Shown here: positions 32,735 to 44,419 of the stretch, piece after piece | Layout: every line of letters starts with the position of its first letter | How positions within the stretch are numbered: position 1 is the first letter of the stretch | NCBI GenBank assembly: GCA_039707465.1 | Contig: CM077648.1 | Coordinates: 74,456,119-74,520,118, forward strand | DNA length: 64,000 nucleotides | Source of the DNA: Rhabdophis nuchalis | Lineage: Eukaryota > Chordata > Lepidosauria > Squamata > Natricidae | Reading direction: 5' to 3' | Position numbers and translations under genes: made by a program | The notes under the pieces: model-generated | What the model was told of the DNA's origin: nothing | The model's database searches: none | Seen by the model: the letters and a program-made list of their open reading frames with translations, nothing else

Positions 32735-35445
32735 AAGCCTAGGGAGGCAGTTGGGTTGCTGATTGTATACCTGGCTCCCTACTATGTAACAGCAGCCCTG
32801 CCCGAGCTGCTTGAGGTGATCGCCGAGATGGTGGTGGAGACCCCCAGACTGGTAGTCATGGGGGACTTTAATCTGCCATTGGCGGGCGAAACATCCGAGG
32901 CAGCTCGGGAGTTCATGGCTTCCATGACGGCCATGGACCTGACCCAAATAGTTCAGGCCCCCACTCATGAGGGAGGACACACGCTGGATCTGATTTTTGT
33001 CTCTGGGCAGTGGAGAAGTGATCTCAGAACAGGGGATTTAGCCATCTTACCCTTGTCATGGACAGATCACTCTCTCCTTCGGATGGACTGTCCAACCGTC
33101 ACATCCCACCGCGGGGAGGCAGAACCGGAGATATCGAGATGGTTCTGCCCCAGGCGCCTGATGGACCCTGAAAGGTTCCAGAGGGAGCTTGGGCCAATAC
33201 CTGTGTCCTTGCCCCGCAACTCGACTGAAGACCTAGTGGCCACATGGTATAGTGCAGCCACGGGGGCCTTGGACCGAGTCGCGCCCTTGCGGCCTCTCAC
33301 GCGGTGTCGAATCACCCAGGCCCCCTGGTTTACTGAGGAGCTGCGGGAGATGAAACGCCGCAAGAGACGCCTAGAGAGTAGGTGGAGATCCTCTCGATCC
33401 GAAGCTGACCGAACACTAGTAAGAGACCATATTAGGACTTATTTAGTGGCGTTAAGAGTGGCCAAACGTGAGTGCCACCCTTATCGCGTCCGTGGATAAC
33501 TGCCCTGCCGCCCTGTTTGGGGTGACCCGCTCCCTCCTTCACCAGAGGCCGCGGGAAGCCCCTTTGCAGGGTCGAGCAGAGGAATTTGGAGTTTATCTGC
33601 AGGATAAAATCACTCAGATTCGGAACGAGTTGCCCTCCACTGAAAGTGATCCAGTCGGTTTATCCGATGCTGGTCTTGAGATAACATCTTGGGACGAGTT
33701 TGACTTTGTCACTACTGAGGATATGGACAGGTTGTTGAGGAACCTTAGGGCCACCACATGTTTATTGGACCCGTGTCCCTCCTGGCTTGTACTGGCATCC
33801 TGGGAGGTTACACGAGGCTGGCTCCAGGACATTGTGAACGCATCTTTGAGAGAGGGGTTCTTACCTACCGCCTTGAAAGAGGCGGTGGTGAGACCTCTCC
33901 TCAAAAAGCCTTCCCTGGACCCAGCATTGTTGGTAAATTATCGTCCGGTCTCCAACCTTCACTTTTTGGCAAAGGTTGTAGAGAGTGTGGTGGCTCAACA
34001 GTTTCCTCGACACCTGGAGGAAGTTGATTATCTAGACCCGCGCCAGTCACAGCACCGAGACGGCATTGGTCGCGTTGGTGGATAATCTCTGGAGGGCACG
34101 GGATAGAGGTTGCTCCTCTATCCTAGTCCTATTAGACCTCTCAGCGGCTTTTGATACCATCGACCATGGTATCTTATTGCACCGATTGGGGGGGTTGGGG
34201 CTGAGAGGCACTGTTCTGTGGTGGTTCTCGTCCTACCTCTCTGGTTGGTCACAATGGGTGTTGGTAGGAGGGCAGAGGAGGGCAGAGGTTGTCCCCGAGG
34301 CCCCTCACATGTGGGGTTCCTCAGGGGTCGGTCCTCTTGCCACTTCTGTTCAACACCTATATGAAGCCGTTGGGCGAGATCATCCGTGGTTTTGGGGTGG
34401 TATACCATCTGTACGCTGACGACACTCAGTTGTACATATCCACCCCAAACCACCCCAACGATGCCGTCGAGGTGCTTTCTTGGTGTCTGGAGGCCGTACG
34501 GGTTTGGATGGGTAGTAACAAACTCAAGCTCAACCCGTCCAAGACCGAGTGGCTGTGGTTTCCTGCACCCTGGTCCAGCCAGGTAAGTCCAACACTGGCC
34601 ATTGGGGGTGAACAACTGGCCCCCGTGGAGAGGGCGCGTAACTTGGGTGTCCTCCTGGATTCCCGGCTGTCCATGGAGGACGTGGCCAGGAGGGCGTTTT
34701 ATCAGGTACGCCTGATACGCCAGTTGCGCCCCTTACTGGACCGGGTGGCCCTTCGCACAGTCACTCAAGCACTCGTGACATCCCAGCTGGACTACTGTAA
34801 CGCTCTCTACATGGGGCTCCCCTTGAGGTGCACTCGAAGGCTACAGTTAGTCCAGAATGCGGCCGCGCGGGTGATTATGGGCACCTCAAGGCAAGCCCAC
34901 ATAACACCTCTCCTGCGTGAGCTGCACTGGCCACCTGTGGCCTTTCGGGTGCGCTTCAAGGTGTTGACGACCATCTTTAAATCGCTCCATGGCTCGGGGC
35001 CTAGCTATACACGAGACTGCCTCCTGCCCCATACATCCCTTCGTCCCATCCGCTCCCACAGAGAGGGTCTTCTCTGGGTACCGTCGGCCAGGCAATGCCG
35101 GTTGGCGACGCCCAGGGGAAGGGCCTTCTCTGTGGCGGGCCCAGCCCTCTGGAATGACCTATCCCCTGACCTACGCACCACCTCGGACCTCCGCCTCTTC
35201 TGCCAGCGTCTCAAGACGTATTTATTCCAACAAGCCGGCCTGGCATAACCCCCCGTTTCTGACTTTTATCTGTATAAATTTTAATTCTCAGGGTTTTAAA
35301 AGGGTTTTTTAGCACGGGATTTAATTTAATAGTTTTTTAATAATGTATTTTGTAATTTTGTATGGTTTTTAATATTGCCTGTGCGCCGCCCTGGGTCCTT
35401 ACAAGGAGAAGGGTGGGGTATAAATTTGAAAAATAAATAAATAGA
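32735..35445 (+). mobile_element. CR1/L3-type LINE with endonuclease and RT, frameshifted
   Basis: The longest LINE copy here. 32,756-33,499 encodes the C-terminal part of an APE-type endonuclease (LVVMGDFNLP, GGHTLDLIFVSG, SWTDHSLL). 33,468-34,085 and 34,066-34,419 carry the RT start and DLSAAFDTIDHGILLHRL. 34,289-35,248 carries GVPQGSVLLPLLFNTYMKPL, HLYADDTQLY and the C-terminus to FQQAGLA. Frame breaks occur near 33,490, 34,050 (about 20 bp lost) and 34,300. The 3' UTR hairpin and AAATAA tail end near 35,445. 5'-truncated. Confidence 0.92.
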
Positions 35446-36050
35446 ATTAGGGTAGCTTTATGTTGCTGAGATAGTTGTCTAATGGTTTGCAATTTCCAGA
35501 TTGCTCTTTAATCCCATTTTTACAAAAATAAAATTTTCACTCCATTGAGAATCGAGTTTAAAGATAAAATATAATTAAAAAACAATATGGCCATGGTTAC
35601 ATTTTTAGCAATCTTTTTAATGCTAAAAAATCCATTACTCTTTGTCAACGGAAAGGCAATTCTGTAGTTAAAGATGAAGATCTATCTTACAAACCACCTC
35701 TTAACTGATGTGAAAATGTCAAATGCCTATCGTTAATGCTTTTATGGCAAGAGGGGAATTAGAGATGGAATTAGAAAGATTTGAAGCATGCAGAAGATCC
35801 ATAGCCTTTCCACTCTACGAACAATCATCAGGCCCCATTCTGCTCTTTTAGAGAGTTGTTGAGAGTTGGGTGGCATACAGGTTTAATTCTTCTTCATCAC
35901 CACCACCTCCACCTAAATTTTACCTGCATTTTCAAATATAATTACCAATTTCTATCTCGCTCTTTAACAAGGAGAAAATGGTCATAGTTAGTTTTTCCTC
36001 ATAATTTGAAACAGCAAACAGTAGATTTGCAACCCAAAGTAGCTCTAAAG
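35446..36050. other. Intronic sequence, nothing recognised
   Basis: No feature identified. Confidence 0.5.
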
Positions 36051-36185
36051 CAGGGGTCTCCAACCTTTGCAACTTTAAGTCTGAAGGACTTCAGCTCCCA
36101 GACTTCTCCAGCCAGCAAAGCTGGCTGGAGAAGTCTGGGAGCTAAAGTCCTTCAGACTTAAAGTTGCAAAGGTTGGAGACCCCTG
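36051..36185. mobile_element. hAT-type palindromic MITE
   Basis: Near-perfect inverted repeat with a CAGCAAAGCTG centre. The flanks CTCTAAAG and ATTTAATA do not match, so the target duplication is lost or the copy is rearranged. Confidence 0.88.
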
Positions 36186-37570
36186 ATTTAATACATTTGA
36201 ATATGCTGCACATCAGAACGTCAATGTCTATGCCAGCTACTTCTCTCCAAAATCCATGCTTAAGTCTTGTTCTCCATTTACACCTGAGACATATATCTGT
36301 ACCTCTACTACAACCTTTTCCCCAAAACAGTGCCAATAGGCTAATGCTGGATTTCTAACAGCAGAGTTTGAGCAATGGTAGATCAAGAATGAATTCTATC
36401 CCAAGCTTACCCAATTTTCTGAGTAGTCATTTCTGGATTGCCAAATGGAGTAGCTGTCATTGTTCTCTTACAATTCAAAGTAGCCCTAGTTTGATATTGA
36501 TATCACACATGAGAAACCTGTGACCAAATCATGGCTGGGTAAATGAAATGAGCAGTAGAATTCAATTTACCTCAATACTTCTCTATGATCATTATTACTT
36601 TTCTAGGGCTGTCAGTGATGACTGTAAGCAAAATAAGGATCCAGACTAACAGGCCACAATATTTGTGCATTTATTTATTTAATTTATCCGTTAAATTAAA
36701 TAAATAATTGGCAAACAACTGCCAAATGATTCTGTCAGCTTACAACTAAAAACGCACTTACCAAAGAACAATATAAGACAAATTACAGAAGACCAAGCCA
36801 AACTATTTTTCCTCAGGTTTCCGAAAAAAAGTCTCTGCAGAGGGAGAGAGGCTACATAGGGGCAATCTAATTTAAGACTCATCCATTTCAGACTGCAAAG
36901 AGTGTTTCAGCTGAACCATTCACTAAACCCTCACGGAGACCCCAAATTCCTTCTGATTCACAGCCAGGATCAGCAGTTATTGGCTGATCTAGCAGACTCT
37001 GTCTTGTTTTCCATCAAGCTGCAAAGCAATTAGAAAGTCATCTGACCAGAGCAACAGAAATATCCTTCACAACCAAATCATATCTCAACTGTATTGAGAC
37101 AAAACAACAGATCTAATGTGTGGTCTCTAGGATGCATCAAGTTTTCAATGATCTGGGACAGTTCCATGGCCATGAACTCCTGAGATGTCCTAGATTCAAT
37201 GTTTCTGGATTGCAGATTGAAGTCCTTAAGAACTATAAGCCTTGGGTCTCAATCACCAGCCCAGCAATTAAATCCAGCAGATCAGGGAGGGATGATTCTG
37301 AGCAGTAGGGATGTACCATTGCATTTGTTCCCTAGAGCCTAACTTCTATCAGAGTCTTACATCCGGTTATCTATGGAAACTCCTAACAACGTGTAATTGA
37401 TAACATTGTATTGCAATCAAGTAACAGGTACATTAACATCAGTTATCAGACTCAATGAGCTATTTATTCACAATCAGAACAATATTCTGGATTATGACCT
37501 TATTGTTTCTTTTTTATTTCAAGATATAGTCAAGGAAAGGGAAGTTTTCCCAGTGAATAAATTATCTTAC
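36186..37570. other. Intron downstream of the PTPRB linker exon
   Basis: No exon or repeat identified. Confidence 0.5.
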
Positions 37571-37812
37571 CTCTTTTGTAGTGCTAGAGAAATGATAGGT
37601 GGTTGTAGGAATCCAGTTTTTTTCTGTCACTTCAAATAAATTCTGGTTAAGACTGAATTTGCCCATAGCCTTATAGTTGCTTTTTGTAACATTTCTGATG
37701 GAAATCATTGTATTGCTACTGCCAAGAAAATTCTGTGGATTATGTGTTATAGGATTAAAAGGAAGGGATGTGTTTTTAGTGCTCTGAGCCAATGGTTCAG
37801 CATCTTGGAAAT
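37571..37812 (-). CDS. PTPRB: PTPRB long-isoform linker exon, Ser/Thr/Asn-rich
   Basis: This 242-bp exon runs from acceptor CCTCCTAG|AT (phase 1) to donor AAAGAG|GTAAGA (phase 0). It encodes about 80 residues beginning FQDAEPLAQSTKNTS and ending TTTYHFSSTTKE. It has no recognised domain; it is rich in Ser, Thr and Asn with sequons NTS and NVT, so it is probably an extended glycosylated linker. Its 5' phase fits the ricin exon donor and its 3' phase fits the FN3-1 acceptor. It therefore bridges the lectin-like head to FN3 repeat 1 and bypasses the short-form signal exon. Assignment to PTPRB is by phase, strand and position rather than by a remembered homologue. Confidence 0.78.
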
Positions 37813-38394
37813 CTAGGAGGAATAAAGGTATATAAAATCAGGGGTCAACATGCATAGAAATAGTTTGACATATTAATCACATCTTAACTGTTAACATGAA
37901 TAGTGTTAAATGGGTTGAAGTTTTACAATAATAGCTGATTACATAGTCTTTTAACTGAGAAAATGCTGTTTGAAAGTATACTTATATTTAGGGCTGAGTT
38001 GATAAGATGATATCCACATTACTCTTTGACGTTAGATTTCTAAAGGAATCCACAATGGCCACTTCTCTAGGTACATTCATGATTGTTACTAACTTAAGTA
38101 TGCAATGTGTTTAACAACGCATTTAACATACTGAAGTTTTGTCCTGATTTATTCAACGCTTATGTCCATATAACCAAGTGGGCCAAAGAACATCTTAAAC
38201 TCAGCCATTTTTGCTTCTTCACAAGAAACCCTCAATCCTTAACGCAGAATTAATACCACATACTCCTTCTGACCAGCATTTGCATATGTTAACATTTTCT
38301 CATCAATTTCTTATTTTTAATAAAAAATCTATTACACACATTCAGAACTATTAATTTTTTTACTATTTATTTTTCACTGATCTTTAATAATTCA
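37813..38394. other. Intron upstream of the PTPRB linker exon
   Basis: Nothing recognised. Confidence 0.5.

Positions 38395-38464
<70 letters not shown>
38395..38464. repeat. (ATT)n microsatellite
   Basis: About 70 bases of uninterrupted ATT. Confidence 0.97.
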
Positions 38465-38466
<2 letters not shown>

Positions 38467-39164
38467 AAATTTTATACCTTTTATGCTTGTGAGCTACCAT
38501 AACCCTTAATATTTGAGACATTACTTTCTTATGCATATTTTGATGGATCTTGCAATACATTTAAAATTAAAATTGGCTACACATCCTTTGGGTTTTCTGC
38601 CAACAACTAAGTAACATCTGCATTAAAAAGGACTCCAGCTACTCATGCATTTGTATCCCCATCTACCTCCCTTGCCATAAAAACTACCCTAACCATATAC
38701 ATTTCTATTACATTTATCCATAATTACATCATCCAGGAGTGCATCATTTGCTTAATTCCTTTCCTAACAATTAATTAAGAATTCCATTTATTCTCTTACA
38801 TGTTTTACTTCTGTCACATATTGATTTTATATTCAGCAACGATTCTTTATCTCCATATCTATAAAATGTTCTATGAGTCAAGTATCTCACTGTCACTTAT
38901 TTCAATGATCTGCTAAAGATCAAAAGTCTGGTCTGTCTGCCATAATGTTGCTTTGCACTTCCCAGGCTTTGCTCATTGTCATCTCTTGTAATTTTTTTGT
39001 TCAAAATTCTACCAAATCCTCCCAAGGCACATCTATCAAATGAATCTTTTTTGTTCAGTTTTAGCATTCAGTCTTCCAAATTCCTTTTGGAAGGGGAATA
39101 ATAGTAGAATTCTTGTAATGTGTAGGCTCATATGCAGCCCTCACACCATTTAGGGGTGAAGAGG
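38465..39164. other. Intronic sequence, nothing recognised
   Basis: AT-rich; no feature identified. Confidence 0.45.
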
Positions 39165-41053
39165 GTGTGGGAAGCCCCGCTACAGGGTAGAGCAGAGGAA
39201 TTTGTGATTTTTCTGCAGGAGAAAACCGCTCAGATACAGAACGAGCTAGCCCCCATTGATGGCCCAGTGGGATGCCACGAGGCAGATCTTGTTTGGGAGG
39301 AGTTTGACTCCGTTACTTCCGAAGATATGGACAGGTTACGTGGGCGACTGCGAGCCACCACATGTTCATTGGACCCGTGTCCCTCCTGGCTTGTACTGGC
39401 ATCCTGGGAGGTGACACGAGGCTGGCTCCAAGAGGTTGTCAACGCATCCTTAAGTGAGGGTTCCTTGCCTGCTTCCCTAAAAGAAGCGATGGTGAGGCCC
39501 CTCCTTAAGAAGCCCTCTTTGGATCCAGCTCTTTTAAACAACTACCGTCCAGTCTCCAACCTTCCCTTTCTGGTGAAGGTTGTCGAGAGTGTGGTGGCAC
39601 AACAGTTTCCCCGTCACCTGGAGGAAGTTGACTATCTAGATCCGCGCCAGTCTGGCTTTCGGCCCGGGCATAGCACCGAGACGGCATTGGTCGCGTTGGT
39701 TGATGATCTCTGGAGGGCCAGAGATGGGGGTTGTTCCTCCATCCTGGTCCTATTAGACCTCTCGGCGGCTTTCGATACCATCGACCATGGTATCCTATTG
39801 CATCGGCTGGGGGGGTTGGGGGTGGGAGGCACCGTTTTACGGTGGTTCTCCTCCTACCTCTCTGGCCGATCGCAATTTGTGTTGGCAGGGGGGCAGAGGT
39901 CGACCGCGAGACCCCTCACATGTGGGGTGCCTCAGGAGTCGGTCCTCTCACCCCTCCTGTTTAACACATACATGAAGCCGCTGGGTGAGATCATCCGTGG
40001 TTTTGGGGTAGAGTACCATCTATACGCTGATGACACTCAGTTGTATATATCTACCCCAAACCACCCCAACGATGCCGTAGCAGTGATGTGCCAGTGCCTG
40101 GAAGCCGTGCGGATCTGGATGGGAAGTAACGGACTCAGGCTCAACCCGACCAACACCGAGTGGCTGTGGTTTCCGGCTGCCCGATTCAACCAGCTCACTC
40201 CATCGCTGGCCATAGGGGGCGAACATCTTGCCCCTGTGGATGGGGTGCGCAATTTGGATGTCCTTCTGGATGCCCGGCTGTCCATGGAAGATCAGGTGAC
40301 AGCCGTGGCCAGGAGGGCGTTTTACCAGGTTTGCCTGGTTCGCCAATTGCGCCCCCTATTGGATCGGGACGCCCTTCGCACAGTCACTCACGCGCTCGTG
40401 ACATCCCGACTGGACTATTGTAACTCTCTCTACATGGGGCTTCCCTTGAGGTGCACCCGGAGACTTCAGCTAGTCCAGAACGCAGCCGCGCGAGCAATTA
40501 TGGGAACCGTCAGGTCTACCCATGTAACACCGCTCTTGCGCGAACTGCACTGGCTACCTGTCGTCTTCCGGGTGCGCTTCAAGGTGTTAATTATCATCTT
40601 TAAAGCGCTCCATGGCTCGGGACCTAGCTACCTGCGGGATCGGATCCTGCCTCATACATCCTCACGGCTGATTCGCTCCCACAGAGAGGGACTTCTCCGG
40701 GTGCCGTCCACTAGACTTTGTCAGCGGGCGACGCCCAGGGGAAGGGCTCTCTCTGTGGCAGGCCCGGCCCTCTGGAACGACCTTCCCCCCGATATTAGGA
40801 CGACCACGAACCTCCGCTCCTTCCGTCTTAAATTAAAAACTCATCTTTTCTGTTTGGCCGGCCTGGGATAGTCTCTCTGTCTCTGGGGTTTTATTGGGTA
40901 GTTTTTAGTATAGCTTAGTTTTAATGGGGAATTTTAGCGCAGGTTAGGTTTAATTTGTTTTTAAGAAATGTCTGTATATTTTTACTGTTTTTATTCTACC
41001 TGTGCACCGCCCCGAGTCCCTATGGGGAGAGGGAGCGGTTATACAAATATTAA

Positions 41054-41133
<80 letters not shown>
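39165..41133 (+). mobile_element. CR1/L3-type LINE with open 579-codon RT frame
   Basis: A single open frame (39,132-40,871) holds the whole reverse transcriptase. It runs from the N-terminal LQGRAEEFVIFLQ block through NYRPVSNLPFL, LDLSAAFDTIDHGILLHRL (motif A Asp), VPQESVLSPLLFNTYM (motif B) and HLYADDTQLYIS (Y-A-D-D) to the thumb and tail ending FCLAGLG. The endonuclease is missing, so the copy is 5'-truncated. Motif B reads PQES where sister copies have PQGS, a Gly-to-Glu change likely to disable it. The 3' UTR hairpin (CACCGCCCCGAGTCCCTATG-GGGAGAGGGAGCGG) ends in (ATT)n at 41,054-41,133. It looks the youngest of the LINEs here. Confidence 0.93.
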
Positions 41134-41134
<1 letters not shown>

Positions 41135-41204
41135 TAAAAGAGGCATACAACCACACATAAACCATATCCTTGTTTTAATATATTGTCAGTTGCACCATCT
41201 ACAT

Positions 41205-41325
41205 CAGGGGTCTCCAACCTTTGCAACTTTAAGTCTGAAGGACTTCAGCTCCCAGCAAAGCTGGCTGGAGAATTCTGGGAGCTGAAGTCCTTCAGACTTA
41301 AAGTTGCAAAGGTTGGAGACCCCTG
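41205..41325. mobile_element. hAT-type palindromic MITE
   Basis: 121-bp inverted repeat flanked by perfect 8-bp duplications ATCTACAT. Confidence 0.95.
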
Positions 41326-41361
41326 ATCTACATGGTTAGAGCAACAATGTCTTCATATATA

Positions 41362-41839
41362 CAGGTGAAACTCAAAAAATTAGAATATCTTGCAAACGTT
41401 CATTTATTTCAGTAATGCAACTTAAAAGGTGAAACTAATATATGAGATAAGACTCATTACATGAAAAAGCAAGATAGTTCAAGCTGTGATTTGTCATAAT
41501 TGTGATGATTATAGCATACAGCTCATGAAAACCCCAAATCCACAGTCTCAGAAAATTAGAATATTACATGCAATCAATAAAACAAGGATTGTACATAGAA
41601 CAATATCTATAGGACCTCTGAAAAGTATAAGTATAAAGCTTGTCTGCGAAAGGAAGCATGAAGTGCTCCAAAGTCTCCTGGTAGACGGCCGTGTTGACCC
41701 TGGACTTAATGAAGCACAGTGGACCAACACCAGCAGATGACATGGCTCCCCAAATCAACACAGTCTGTGGAAACTTCACACTGGATTACTGAAATAAATG
41801 AACTTTTGCAAGATATTCTAATTTTTCGAGTTTCACCTG
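41362..41839 (-). mobile_element. Internally deleted Tc1-type transposon
   Basis: Terminal inverted repeats CAGGTGAAACTCAAAAAATT and complement; TA on the left, mutated TT on the right. The minus strand keeps a transposase scrap (VLIWGAMSSAGVGPLCF, then VYQETLEHFMLPFADKLY), the DDE-domain region of Tc1-like enzymes, with the N-terminal half deleted. Related to the fragment at 1-416. Confidence 0.88.
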
Positions 41840-41884
41840 TTTCATATATATCTTTGGGTTTCTTAGAATGTTGGCTTCAATACC

Positions 41885-42500
41885 AGATCCAGCTAGAAAA
41901 CCAAGGAGTCCATGAAATACCATGCAAAATTTGGCCTGCAACTTACATAGGACAAACTAATAGGAGAATAAATGCACGCATCACAGAACATAAGAATGCA
42001 GTAAGAAAACAACTTACAACTTCATCCCTCTACCAGTACTTTAAAGCTACAGGACATGAAATTGATTTTGAAGGAACCAAATTAATCTCCAAAACTGAAC
42101 AGCTCAACAAGAGAATAATCAGGGAAGCCACCAAAATAGAGAAACACCCCTACAGCATGAACAAACATGATGATACCTCCTGCCTACCAGACATCTGGAA
42201 ATCAGCAGTGGCCAACAGACAAGCCCCACCCACCACCCAGGTCGTTACAATACCAAAGAACAACGAACCCACAGATAGCACCAATCAGCACCAATCTACC
42301 AATCATGATACAACTACACATCCAATCAACCCACTCATAGCAACAAAGCCAGCACTTCACCCCCCCCCCCAAGATTTATAGAAAGACGGCAGCTCCAAAC
42401 GCCAGCCTGAAGATGGCGAATGAGACCTCACCGAAACGTTGCCAAGACAATCTCAAGCTTACATGGGAAAAGACCTGAATACAACAAGACCAGCATATAT

Positions 42501-42505
<5 letters not shown>
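41885..42505 (+). mobile_element. Penelope-like retroelement 3' fragment with GIY-YIG endonuclease
   Basis: The frame to 42,381 encodes GVHEIPCKIWPATYIGQTNR then RINARITEHKNAV, TGHEIDFEGTKLISKTEQ and RIIREATKIEKHPYSMNKHD. The Y-I-G, Arg and Glu positions and the TGH-IDF/RIIREA-IEKH blocks are those of the GIY-YIG domain at the C-terminus of Penelope-like elements. The RT part is missing. A (GT)n tract follows at 42,504-42,538. The GIY-YIG frame is open to its stop. Confidence 0.88.
42407..42440 (+). ncRNA. Decayed hammerhead-like motif in the Penelope 3' region
   Basis: CUGAAGA (42,407-42,413) and GAAAC (from 42,433) enclose a stem GGCGA / UCACC with one C-A mismatch that fits loss of a CpG. 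The expected GUC cleavage triplet reads GUU. Hammerhead motifs are known in Penelope-like elements; this copy is probably inactive. Confidence 0.5.

Positions 42506-42538
<33 letters not shown>
42504..42538. repeat. (GT)n microsatellite
   Basis: About 17 GT units at the end of the Penelope-like fragment. Confidence 0.95.
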
Positions 42539-42540
<2 letters not shown>

Positions 42541-43076
42541 TTGGATGGTAACATTTATTGCATTGTCTCAATGCTTGTCTGATATGATTAGCATCTTTCC
42601 CTTGAACAACTCTAAAATCCTCCTGTCCACATTCTCTAACTTGAGTTTCACCTCAGCATCTCATTTCTTTTATTTTAAATTCCATTTAATGTATTCTGCT
42701 GGAGGTTTGGTACATTTCCATCAAAATTTCTCTACAACTCTTCTGTGTTTTTTTATTTTAATTATCTTTGTGTTTTTAATTTACATTCTTTACAAATATC
42801 TTTTTCCTCATTATACATGCTATACAATATCTTTCTGTTATCTTTATGTTTTGCAGCAATCTCTCCCTTTCTTTTTTCTTTTTAACCCTATAGATCTTTT
42901 GCATCAGCCAAGTATCATTTTTCATATGTTCAAATGTTTCAAATCAAATCAAATTTCTAATATGTTTCAAATGTTACCTTAACTCCATGCCCTTCTATAG
43001 CATTCTGTATCATGCAGTTTTTACATATTTTCTTTTCTCCACTGAGAAATTAAGCTAACCTTTTCATTATAGGACT

Positions 43077-43400
43077 TTATATTTTCTCTCTGTGCATCAA
43101 TCTACTTTCATCCCTGTTTTTTTCATTTCTTTCCTTATCTTCCTTGCTTAGCTTTTCCCAAGATCCTCCCTTGACACGATCAAAAATGGTATGTCCCACA
43201 TTGACTAGTTCACTGACTTCTCTATCAGGATTCCCATCCAGACTGTTTCTATACTGATTCATTTTTGGGTTTCCAAATGGCTCAGTCACTCGTTGTGTAC
43301 TTTCCTGTTCTCCCACAGTTACAGAATAATCCTTCTTTCCCCACCTCCACTTCCAATTGAATGGATTCAGAATATCACATAGTTTTCTCACAAAACCCAT
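43077..43400 (-). CDS. Unidentified 107-codon open frame
   Basis: I do not recognise this protein. It starts MGFVRKLCDILNPFNWKWRW, is aromatic and basic at its N-terminus, and turns highly charged (KLSKEDKERNEKNRDES) toward the C-terminus. The composition is not that of a translated microsatellite. In-frame stops lie two codons before the ATG and right after HREKI. A TATA-like CATATAAAAG lies about 85 bases upstream of the ATG (near 43,475). It could be a fragment of a mobile element or old integrated element, a retrocopy, or chance. No splice sites or neighbours support a PTPRB exon. Confidence 0.3.
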   Translation of the reverse strand: MGFVRKLCDILNPFNWKWRWGKKDYSVTVGEQESTQRVTEPFGNPKMNQYRNSLDGNPDREVSELVNVGHTIFDRVKGGSWEKLSKEDKERNEKNRDESRLMHREKI

Positions 43401-43789
43401 TTCTGATTATTTCATGATTGCAATCCTTTGCAACATGATACGCAACAATCACCAATATGTGAATTCTTACTTTTATATGCAGACACAAGTTAGATTGCAC
43501 TAATTCACTATTTTTGAAAACTTTCAGTCCTTATTTTCAGAAGCTTCACTTTCTTAGGTACTATTTAATTCTCCTGTAGAAGATCAGGTTGTCTTCATTC
43601 GTATCTATTTCATCGTTCCTCTTTCTCTTGGTTTCATGGATCCATATCTCTTTTATTTACTTACAAATAAATATTTAATAAAATAAAGTAAATCAATTCT
43701 ATTTATGATTTCATGCTTTTTAGCATTTATTCCTTTTTCATTTCAAGATGCAATCTTTCATATGCCATGGTGATCACTAGAGTCTATAT

Positions 43790-43924
43790 CAGGGGTGGGC
43801 AAACTTTGCAACTTTAAGTCTGAAGGACGTCAGCTCCCAGACTTCTCCAGCCAGCAAAGCTGGCTGGAGAAGTCTGGGAGCTGAAGTCCTTCAGACTTAA
43901 AGTTGCAAAGTTTGCCCACCCCTG
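43790..43924. mobile_element. hAT-type palindromic MITE, 'CAGGGGTGGGC' subfamily
   Basis: Inverted repeat flanked by GTCTATAT and GTCTATAA (7 of 8). Confidence 0.93.
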
Positions 43925-44411
43925 GTCTATAAAGATACTAACCTCTGCTGCAAATCATGACTTTGCTTAATATTAGAATTGATAACAGAGATTACCTTAC
44001 AAGGGAATATACCCTTGTCTACATCCCATGTAACTCAAATACACATTGTATATTGACAAGCAATCAGGATGCTCAAAATAGCATAGTGATTTTATTCTGT
44101 CTTACTCAAAAACAGGAAAGGTAATTTCAGTGGGATTATTGATATCATATTGCCCAGATAGAACAACCAGAAATACAATTGATTCAAAATGCATATAGTG
44201 AATTAGTTAATAGCATCACTATGATGAAACATTTAGCACCTGAATCGAAATAAGATTTTGTTCCCACTTCAATCCTGCGTACAGTTTTAGGCACCAGAAT
44301 TAATCTCTAAAGACCAAATTTAGCCCCAGTTTTCTGCCAGTTTATAAGAATTTTCTCAAAATGCTGCACTCATAATAAATTAATAAGTTTCAAGTGCCTT
44401 CATATTAGTTT
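43925..44411. other. Intronic sequence, nothing recognised
   Basis: No feature identified. Confidence 0.5.
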
Positions 44412-44419
44412 GCCTAGAA

